A stretch of 64,000 bases of DNA, taken from contig CAWDZK010000005.1 in assembly GCA_963807005.1 (NCBI GenBank), positions 495,548 through 559,547 on the forward strand, read 5' to 3'. The position numbers and the translations under genes are program-made. Position 1 is the stretch's first letter. Each line of letters opens with the position of its first letter. The notes beneath the pieces are model-generated. The model saw only the letters and a program-made list of their open reading frames with translations. It did no database searches and was not told the origin of the DNA. Source of the DNA: CAWDZK01 sp963807005 (GTDB taxonomy: Bacteria; Actinomycetota; Actinomycetes; JACCUZ01). This document shows positions 38,789 to 45,910 of the stretch, in pieces.

Positions 38789-39843
38789 CGGGCCAGCTCC
38801 TCGAGGATGAGCGGGAAGGTGTCCTGCGCGGCCCGCTTCCCGAGGAACACGTCGAGGTGGCCGTAGCCCGGGAGCCGGTGCAGGGCGTCCCGGCCCGGCC
38901 GGTGGCGGGCGAAGTGCTCGAACGAGCGCTGCTGGCTCTCCGGCAGGAAGCAGCGGTTGTCCTCGCCGGCGAGGAAGACGAACCGGGCGTCGGTGCGTGG
39001 TGCCTCGCGCACGAAGGACGGGAGCAGCCCGTCCAGCGCGCTCACCGGCACCAGGTGGCCGGCCCGGATGCTGCGGTCCATCTGGTGGAAGAAGGTGAAG
39101 GGCACCTCGGCGAACTCGCCGCGGATCCAGTCGTGGGTCGCCTCGTCGAGGTTGGCGTGCGACCACAGCGCCGGCCAGCCGGTGCCGTAGGTGAAGCTGA
39201 CCATCTTGCACACGGTGTTGCGGCACTCGTGGTGGGTCGCCCGGACGGCGAGGACGAGGACGCGCGACAGGGCTCCGGCCGGCTTGTCGCCCCACGCCGG
39301 CGACACGTGCGGCAGCACCCTGCCCACGAGTGGCGCCATCCGACCGATCTTGAACGTCGACAGCCGCGGGACGACCGGGTGCAGCGACACCGCGTTGGTG
39401 ACGACCGTGTCGACCTCGGGGAGCAGCCCGGCGACCGCCGACATGGTGAACGAGGTCGAGCCCTGGCAGTGCACGACGGCCTTGAGCGTGTCCGCGCCGG
39501 TCGCCGCGAGGACGTGGCGGACCGCCGCCGGGTGGTCGTAGGCGGCCGCCTCGTCCAACGTCCAGGGCACCGGGTCGAGGTCGATCGAGGCCCGCCAGTT
39601 GAGCAGCCAGACGTCCCAGCCCTCGTCGAGCAGCGCGTCGACGAAGGTGCGGGGCAGCGGCGGGCGGAACAGCTCGGCCCGTACGCCGGCGCCGTGGACC
39701 ACCAGCACCGGACCGCGGGTCGGCTCGTGCCGCCCCCGCACGTGCACCAGCGTCAGCGGCCGGCCGTCCAGCGCGCTGAGCGGGACCACCTCGGTGCGGT
39801 GGTCGGAGCGGGTGGTCGGGCGGGACGGGGAGGTCACGGTCAT
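38785..39843 (-). CDS. Alpha/beta fold hydrolase
   Basis: 352 residues. Catalytic features are the oxyanion region VLVVHGAGVRAELFRPPL, WDVWLLNWRASIDLDPVPWTLDEAAAYDHPAAV, the nucleophile elbow HCQGSTS (G-x-S with Gln before Gly), the acid region FVFLAGEDNRCFLPESQ and the catalytic-His segment LPGYGHLDVFLGKRA. The layout (WLLNWRAS, HCQGS, GYGHLD) resembles hydrolases associated with GMC oxidoreductases and PHA-synthase-like lipid enzymes. The start overlaps the metallophosphoesterase stop. A lipid ester substrate is the best guess. Confidence 0.85.
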   Translation of the reverse strand: MTVTSPSRPTTRSDHRTEVVPLSALDGRPLTLVHVRGRHEPTRGPVLVVHGAGVRAELFRPPLPRTFVDALLDEGWDVWLLNWRASIDLDPVPWTLDEAAAYDHPAAVRHVLAATGADTLKAVVHCQGSTSFTMSAVAGLLPEVDTVVTNAVSLHPVVPRLSTFKIGRMAPLVGRVLPHVSPAWGDKPAGALSRVLVLAVRATHHECRNTVCKMVSFTYGTGWPALWSHANLDEATHDWIRGEFAEVPFTFFHQMDRSIRAGHLVPVSALDGLLPSFVREAPRTDARFVFLAGEDNRCFLPESQQRSFEHFARHRPGRDALHRLPGYGHLDVFLGKRAAQDTFPLILEELAR

Positions 39844-41600
39844 GTCCGTGCCTCACGCCGGATGGTGACCGGTGGCTCGGCGAGCCGGGTGCCGATCGGC
39901 GCGTCCGGCTCCACCCACGGCTCGCCGTCGGAGCCGCTGGTCGGCACGTGCCACGCGTGGCAGACCGTGGGCACGACGACCGGGTGCAGCACCAGGTCGC
40001 CGCCGGGCTGCACGTGCATGCGCAGGAAGCACTTGTGGTCCTCGATCGACTGGGCGCTGAACACCTCGTTGAGGTGGATCCCGGCGCGGCCCGCGAGGTA
40101 CAGGTAGCCGCCCACGAGCAGGGTGCCGGCGGCCCCGCCGGCCAGGCCGGTCACCGCCAGCCGGGTCCAGAACTCGGCCCAGTCGGGCCACCCGGTCGGC
40201 ACCGGCAGGGGCGCGGCCGCCCACACGAGCACCAGGGCCAGACCGAGGTGGGCCAGGCCGTGCGCGACGCCGCCGACGCGGCCCGCGGGCGCCCCCGCGG
40301 CGGTAGAAGGCCGTCGCGCCCCAGACCGCGAGGGCGGCGAGCGTCAGGACCAGCGGGTGGCGGAACGCGGCCAGGGCCGACCAGCTCGGCGTGAGGTCGT
40401 CCCAGGTGCGGGCCAGCGAGCTCCCGGCCGGCCGGGGCAGGCTGGTGACCAGCACGTACGCGAGGGCGGACTGCAGGACGGTCATCAGCAGGACGAACTG
40501 CGGGTTGCGCCGTGGCAGCCGGTCGACGACGCGCGCGGCGATCCGCCGGGACTGCTCGGGGCTGGGGTAGGTCGCGCGGGGGGTGAACGTGACCGCCGGC
40601 GGCGGGTCGACCCGGTCGGCGTGCAGGGAGGCGGGCGGCAGGGTCAGCGGCTCGCCGGGGGGATGGGTCGCCGAGAGGTACGCGCCGCCGCCTCCGCAGG
40701 TGACCAGCGACCGGTCGCCGTCGACCTCGGCGTAGCGCGCGTAGTGGTGCGAGTCGCCGGCGAGCATCAGCCGGACCTGCTCGGGCCTCTTGCCGAGCAC
40801 GACGCTGACGAAGTAGTCCAGCGTGGCGAACGCCTCGGCCCCTTCGTGGCCGCCCTCGACCCAGCTGGGCTTGGCCGTGCACAGCACGATGCCGTCGTGC
40901 TCGCCGATCCGCTCGGCGACCCCGCGGAAGTACTCGATCTGCGGCGCGTCGATGTAGGTGTCGAACTGGATGTCGATGCCCAGCAGCCACCAGTCCTGCG
41001 GCAGCCGCACCGCGAAGTAGCTGCGGCGCTGCTCGGTGCGCCAGCCACCCACCCATCCCCCTGGCAGAAGAACCGCAGGAAGGAGGTCAGCCCGTCGTAC
41101 CAGTCGTGGTTGCCGGGCACCGCGAAGAGCACCGGCGGGTCGTCGGAGTGGGGGAGTGCCGCGTTGTACGGGCCCTTGGTGCGCTCCTCGTAGCCCCTGG
41201 CCGAGGCCGCCGGGTAGACCTCGTCGCCGCCCATCACGAGCACCGAGCCGCGGGTCGTCGACGTGGAGTCGCCGCCGTCGGCGCGGGTGACGTCCAGCTT
41301 CGGCTGGGCCAGGAGGTAGGCGACCGAGTACGTCGCGTCGAAGCCGTCGCCGACGTCGCTGACGTAGTCGACCCAGGCCTCGGCGCCCTCGGAGTGGTCG
41401 TGGAAGGGGACCGTGGCCGCCGAGGCCTGGACCTCGCGCTTGTCGGCGTAGGAGCCGAACACCGCCGAGAGCGCGACGAACTTCGCGGTCTGCAGCAGCA
41501 TGCCCGGGCTGAACCAGCGGACCGCGTCGTGGCGAGGGAACGGCAGCTCGGAGAGGTCCGCAGGGCGCCGCCGCGGCCGGCTGGGCCCGGCCCCGCTCAT
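39840..41600 (-). CDS. Membrane-anchored calcineurin-like metallophosphoesterase (two frameshifts)
   Basis: The full protein would be about 586 residues. The N-terminus (ATG 41600) and a metallophosphoesterase domain are present: DYVSDVGDGFDATYSVAYLL, VLVMGGDEVYP, LFAVPGNHDWYDG (GNHD metal motif), AKPSWVEGGHE and LMLAGDSHHYARY. Four hydrophobic helices follow (VLLMTVLQSALAYVLV, LVLTLAALAVWGATAF, LGLALVLVWAAAPL, AGGAAGTLLVGGYLYLA), then a soluble tail. The frame breaks twice, at the C5 runs 41057-41061 and 40292-40296; a one-base change at each restores continuity. The start and end overlap their neighbours (ATGA), evidence that the gene is intact in vivo. Confidence 0.82.
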
Positions 41601-44023
41601 GCCCGGCTCCCCGCCAGCGCCGCGCCGTACACGTCCCACAGCTCGCCGAGGAACAGGCGCCCGAACGCCTGCATCGCGTGCGCCGGCTGCGGCCCGTCGG
41701 TGCGGAAGGTGGTGAGCTGCCGGAGGAAGTCCGGCACGTGGATGGTGATGATGCCCGCGGCGACGACCGGCCCGTCGCTGGCGCTGCCCGGTGCCGCGTG
41801 CCCGGCGTGCAGCCGCACGTAGAGCGTCGAGGTGTCCCGCCAGACGTCGAGGCCCGGGTCGTCGTGGACGTCCTTGTGCCCCACCAGGGTGAGCGGGTTG
41901 CCGCCGGCGTCGGCGAGGAGCAGCCGGTACAGCATCCGCCGCCGTGCCGGGTCGCCGTCGCGGGTGAACAGGTTGAACCACCCGCGCTGCACCGGCAGCC
42001 GTCCGCCGAACAGGTCGCACTCGACGTACCCGGTGGCGCGGCCGAGGTGCGCCTCGTCCGCCACGAAGCCGTCGACGTCGTCGGCGGTGATGGTGAGGTG
42101 GAACATCAGACGCTGGCCGAGCTGGCGCCCCAGCCGTTCGCCATCGGCCGGGTCGTCGGCACCCAGGGCGACGAAGCCCTTCATCTCCTCGGTGAACGAC
42201 AGGCTGGTGGCACCGGGCGCGCGACGGGACCCGTTCGGGCCGGCGGGCCGCCCCTGCTCGGGCAGGGTGATGAGGTCCGGCGCCGGTCGTCGGGCCGAGC
42301 GCGCGGACGGCGCCGCCATCCGGTCGCAGGCCCGGTCCGCGACCGCGGCGATCGTGAGGGACGGGTTCGCGCCGACCGGGCCCGGGAGCAGCGAGCCGTC
42401 GAGGACGTGCAGGCCGGGGAACCCGTAGACCTCGCCGTTCTCGTCGCACACCCCCTCGGCCACGTGCCGTCCCATCGGCGCACCACCCAGCGGGTGCACC
42501 GTCACCACCCGCCGGGTCCACCACAGCGGGTTGTCCTGGAAGCCCGCGCCGAGGTCGTCGGCCAGGTCGCGCATGGTGCGCCGGACCCGCCGGAAGTAGG
42601 CCTCCGACGACGCCGTGGTCCAGTCGACCTCGAGGTGTCCCTTGTGCAGGCGCATGACGCCGTCCGGGACGTCGCGGCCCATCCCGAGCAGCGGCAGCGA
42701 CCCGGCCGACAGGTGGCCCGGGCCGAGCAGGGCGCTGAGGTCGGCGGACAGGCCGGTCTTGGGGGAGCCGCCGACGCGGCGCCGCAGCCGGGCCCGGGCG
42801 AAGCGCAGCCCGCGGCGCAGCTGCCCCGGGAGCTGGCTGGTCTCGACGAGCCAGTCCGCGAAGACCGGGAAGCCGGCGTCCTCGACGTAGTAGCCGCGGC
42901 CGGTCGACCCGTCGCCGTCGGCGGCGTCGCCGACGCGGATCGCACTGGTGATGACGGGTCCGCGGCTGCCCTCGACGACGCGTCGGCCACCCGGCGCGGT
43001 CGGGTCGCGGGCGTCGAGCAGGAAGGCGAGCAGGTCGCCGTTGCCGCTGAAGCGGGTGCCCAGTGCCCGGCTGATGCCGGGAAGGGCCGCCCGGTTGCGC
43101 AGCAGGAGGTAGGTCGAGCCGAACGTGCCGGCACCGAGCACCAGGCGCTCGCAGGTCAGGCGGTGCAACGGCTTGTGGCTGGTGCGTGTGCGCCGGCCCT
43201 CGTCGGCGGCGTCGTGCACGACGTAGCGCACCTCGTACCCGCCGCCGGGGAGCGGGGCGAAGCCACGGACCTCACACCCGGTGCGCAGGTCGGCGCCGTG
43301 GTGCGCGGCGGCCGAGAGGTAGGTGTGGTCGAGGGTGTTCTTCGCGCCGTCGTTGCAGCCGATGTCGCACTCGCCGCACAGGCGGCAGGTCGACCGCGGG
43401 AGTCCGTGCAGGTTGCCGTACGGCGCCGGCTCGACGGGTGCACCGGGCACCGGCGGGTCCTGCGGCCGGCCGCTGAACGTCACCGCGAGCGGCGGGAGCT
43501 GCCAGTCCAGCCCCAGCCGCGCGGCGCTGTCCCGCAGCGCCGAGGTCTTCGCGGTGGTGTCGGCGTAGGGGTACCGCGTGGCCCCGAGCATGCGCTCGAC
43601 CCGGTCGTAGTGCGGGTCGAGGTCGCCGCGCTGGACCGGCCAGGTCTCGTAGCCGCCGCCGGGCACCGGCGACTCGTGCACGAACCACTTCTCGTCCTTG
43701 CGCAGCAGGACGTTGGCGTAGATCAGCGAACCGCCGCCGAGGCCGCTGGAGACCACGCCCTCCAGCCCGCGGAAGGTCCACACGTCGAAGAGCCCGTGCA
43801 GTCCCTCGCTCGGGTCCCAGAAGGCGCGGCCCATCGCCGCCGGGGTCCGCGCGAAGCTGCCGGGCGGGTACGGGCGTCCCCGCTCGAGCAGCACGACCGC
43901 GTGGCCCGCCTCCGCCAGCCGGTAGGCGGCGACCGAGCCGCCGAAACCGGAGCCGACGACCACCGCGTCGACGTGCTCGTCCCCGCCCGCACCCTGCCGC
44001 CTCGCGCGGCGCGGTACCGCCAC
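41597..44023 (-). CDS. GMC oxidoreductase, cholesterol-oxidase-like, with extra C-terminal domain
   Basis: 808 residues, longer than typical cholesterol oxidases (about 550). The FAD fold is near the N-terminus (AVVVGSGFGGSVAAYRLAEAG), followed by GLGGGSLIYANVL and a Cys-rich ferredoxin-like segment CRLCGECDIGCNDGAKNTLDHTYL that some GMC dehydrogenases carry. VVTVHPLGGAPMGRHVAEGV and VLDGSLLPGPVGANPSLTIAA carry the catalytic His and Asn. Residues 604-808 add a beta-rich domain shared with the patatin of the same operon. The start GTG at 44023 has a GGGAGG site 6 bases upstream. It is the first gene of the nine-gene operon; a hydroxysteroid-like or other hydrophobic alcohol substrate is inferred. 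Confidence 0.9.
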   Translation of the reverse strand: MAVPRRARRQGAGGDEHVDAVVVGSGFGGSVAAYRLAEAGHAVVLLERGRPYPPGSFARTPAAMGRAFWDPSEGLHGLFDVWTFRGLEGVVSSGLGGGSLIYANVLLRKDEKWFVHESPVPGGGYETWPVQRGDLDPHYDRVERMLGATRYPYADTTAKTSALRDSAARLGLDWQLPPLAVTFSGRPQDPPVPGAPVEPAPYGNLHGLPRSTCRLCGECDIGCNDGAKNTLDHTYLSAAAHHGADLRTGCEVRGFAPLPGGGYEVRYVVHDAADEGRRTRTSHKPLHRLTCERLVLGAGTFGSTYLLLRNRAALPGISRALGTRFSGNGDLLAFLLDARDPTAPGGRRVVEGSRGPVITSAIRVGDAADGDGSTGRGYYVEDAGFPVFADWLVETSQLPGQLRRGLRFARARLRRRVGGSPKTGLSADLSALLGPGHLSAGSLPLLGMGRDVPDGVMRLHKGHLEVDWTTASSEAYFRRVRRTMRDLADDLGAGFQDNPLWWTRRVVTVHPLGGAPMGRHVAEGVCDENGEVYGFPGLHVLDGSLLPGPVGANPSLTIAAVADRACDRMAAPSARSARRPAPDLITLPEQGRPAGPNGSRRAPGATSLSFTEEMKGFVALGADDPADGERLGRQLGQRLMFHLTITADDVDGFVADEAHLGRATGYVECDLFGGRLPVQRGWFNLFTRDGDPARRRMLYRLLLADAGGNPLTLVGHKDVHDDPGLDVWRDTSTLYVRLHAGHAAPGSASDGPVVAAGIITIHVPDFLRQLTTFRTDGPQPAHAMQAFGRLFLGELWDVYGAALAGSRA

Positions 44024-44193
44024 GCTGCCTCCCCTGGCTGCGTCCCGGCACCGGCGACGCTGCGTCGGCACGACGCGTCGACCGCAAATGCCCCCAGACC
44101 CCCCGCGGCCTTCCGAATGCCTTGACCGTGCGCCTGTTCACCAGGGCGGACAAGGCGTGCAGCGAGGTCTTTGCCGGCGGTTTGCCGTTTCGT

Positions 44194-45135
44194 TCAGAGC
44201 GCGATGCCGTACGCCTCGGTGAACGCCTGCGCCGCGTAGGCGTTGCTGGCGTAGGCGTAGCCGCCGTCGCCCCAGGTCGTGCCCCAGCTGTTGCGCACGA
44301 TGAACGAGGTCGACGTGTAACCGACCAGCGCGACCGCGTGGCCACCGCGGGCGGTCGCCGGTCGGTAGGTCGTCAGCCGGCCCTTCTTGGAGGTCGCCGC
44401 GTCCCAGGTGGCGTCGACGGACAGCCGGGTGAGGATGGGGCCGCTGCCGGCCAGCCAGGTCCGCCAGTCGGCCAGCCGCCGGCCGAGGTTGAAGTAGGCG
44501 GCGATCTTGAGCTGGGTGGCGATGGCGTAGAACGTGGCGACCTCGCCGACGTAGAGCGCCCCCGAACGGAACGGGAGCACCGTGTCCTGCACGGCGCCCC
44601 ACTTCCGGCAGACGTCGAGGGCGGCCTTGAGCGACGTGCCGTCGGACTCGATGAACGTCGTCGGCTGAGCGACGAACTGGTCGGTCTCCTTGGCGGCCAT
44701 CCACGGGAACCGCGGCGACAGTGCCTGGTTCCTGGCAAGCCGGCCGGCCTGCACGAGGTGCCAGCGGACGACCGAGTCGGCGGTGGCCCAGCCCACGCAG
44801 GAGCCGGTCAGTCCCTGGTCGGCGATGCTCCACCAGGTGTCGTCGCGCAGGTCCTTCGAGCGCGGCACCGCCCTCGCCGTCGAGGCCAGCAGCCCGGCAT
44901 CCTGCGCGTTGTGCAGCTGCCAGTCCGAGTCGGTGCCCGGTGACGGCACGCAGTTGAGGATGCGGGTGCGGCCGGAGTCGTCGTCGGTGGTGGAGCTGCG
45001 TGCCGTGCGACGCGGTGTGCCACGGCCGGTGCTGGCGCGTTTCGTCGTCCGCTTCGCAGTGGGCGTGGTCGTGCGCTTGGTGGTGCGCTTGGTCGTGCGC
45101 TTCGCGGTGCCGGCGGTGCGGGTGCTCGTCGCCAT
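44194..45135 (-). CDS. Papain-like (C1 family) cysteine peptidase with basic N-terminal tail
   Basis: 313 residues. The catalytic residues are all present: the Cys in ADQGLTGSCVGWATADSVV (Gln oxyanion residue before it), His in ARGGHAVALVGYTS and Asn in FIVRNSWGTTWGDGGYAY. Instead of a signal peptide, residues 1-40 are a Lys/Arg/Thr-rich repeat tail (units of TTKR and TAKR) like those on histone-H1-like or nucleoid proteins. An intracellular, DNA- or polyanion-associated protease or inactive relative is therefore possible. It lies 170 bases upstream of the GMC gene on the same strand. Confidence 0.85.
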   Translation of the reverse strand: MATSTRTAGTAKRTTKRTTKRTTTPTAKRTTKRASTGRGTPRRTARSSTTDDDSGRTRILNCVPSPGTDSDWQLHNAQDAGLLASTARAVPRSKDLRDDTWWSIADQGLTGSCVGWATADSVVRWHLVQAGRLARNQALSPRFPWMAAKETDQFVAQPTTFIESDGTSLKAALDVCRKWGAVQDTVLPFRSGALYVGEVATFYAIATQLKIAAYFNLGRRLADWRTWLAGSGPILTRLSVDATWDAATSKKGRLTTYRPATARGGHAVALVGYTSTSFIVRNSWGTTWGDGGYAYASNAYAAQAFTEAYGIAL

Positions 45136-45268
45136 CGGCTTGCCCCTCTCGGCTCCCCCGGCCCGGGGCCCTCGACGCTAGGAGTGGTGCCGTGACCGGT
45201 CAACGCGACGAAGGCCAAGAGGTCGTCGAGACGACGCAAAGCCTGCAGGTCGGCGACGTGCTCGACTT

Positions 45269-45424
45269 ACTGGGAAGCGCACCGCCCTCACCGCCGCGGC
45301 GAAGATCTGGACCGCGCAGGGTTGGCTTGTCTCCGGGGCGGCCGTCGCCGCGGTCACCGCACGTCGGCTCGAGCCCGCCATCGGCGTCCCGTCGACGTCA
45401 CTGACCCGGCGGCTCAAGCAGTCG
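45269..45424 (+). pseudogene. Fragment of a MobF (TrwC/TraA-type) conjugative relaxase-helicase
   Basis: The plus-strand frame reads TGKRTALTAAAKIWTAQGW, VSGAAVAAVTARRLEPAIG and VPSTSLTRRL. This matches the segment around and just after the helicase Walker A site of MobF relaxases (typically GKTxALaaAarAWxxaGyxVxGaAvaaxAArxLexaxGIPSTTlarLl). The Walker A is degenerate (TGKRT for GTGKTT) and there is no start, nuclease domain or remaining helicase. It is a remnant of an integrated conjugative element or plasmid. Confidence 0.55.
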
Positions 45425-45557
45425 ACGCGCCGGACCTCGCCACCGGGCGCCCGCCCGGGCTGCCCACCCAGATGCTCACCACCCGTCCACGGCTACGCGA
45501 TGACCTGCTCGGTACTGCCGCGCCGTGCCGTCGCCCTGCCAGGTGCACCGCACTCTC

Positions 45558-45666
45558 CCGCCAGACCGCCAGACCGCCAGACCGCCAGTCCGATCCTGCA
45601 GGATGCCGTCACCGACAGCGCGGTGCCGAGACCGGTCGTGGTCCGGACCGCCGGACCGCCGGACCG
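45558..45666. repeat. Two arrays of a variant 8-base tandem repeat
   Basis: Four head-to-tail copies of CCGCCAGA (45558-45589, last base T) and, 53 bases on, three copies of CCGGACCG (45643-45666). Read on the minus strand both are the same unit, TCTGGCGG or TCCGGCGG, differing by one C/T. Too short and regular for CRISPR; possibly a replication-slippage array or protein-binding site. Confidence 0.6.
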
Positions 45667-45910
45667 GCTGACGCTCCCGTCGCACCATTGAGAGCCGCTG
45701 TGCAGATGTCGAGGAGCGGCAACGGCGTTTCGGTGGCTTCTGTCTCGGTGTGCCGGCGGCTCCCGAAACGCCCGGGCCGGCAGCCAGGCGGGCCGTCCCG
45801 AGCGATGTCGCCGCAGGTCGTTGGACCGGCTGCACCGATGTGCGAGCGATGCCGTCGGTGAGCGGGGATAACCCATCCGGCAGGTGTTCGTCTGCGCCTA
45901 TCCTCGGCGC

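Larger units (their letters stand above)
45136..45910. other. Degraded intergenic zone with relaxase fragment and short repeats
   Basis: No intact gene is supported here. It holds a MobF relaxase fragment (45269-45424) and two arrays of the same 8-base repeat (listed separately). GC skew and ORF quality suggest old mobile DNA between the protease gene and the cyclase gene at 45911. Confidence 0.6.

Noticed and set aside
40292..41061. Programmed ribosomal frameshifting in the metallophosphoesterase gene
   Set aside because: There is no slippery heptamer with a downstream stem that I can support, and similar breaks occur in many unrelated genes, so sequencing error is the simpler cause.
41678..44125. 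815-codon plus-strand frame opposite the GMC oxidoreductase
   Set aside because: Shadow frame; the GMC protein has the FAD and active-site motifs.
45558..45666. CRISPR array
   Set aside because: Units are 8 bases without spacers and no cas gene is present in the window.
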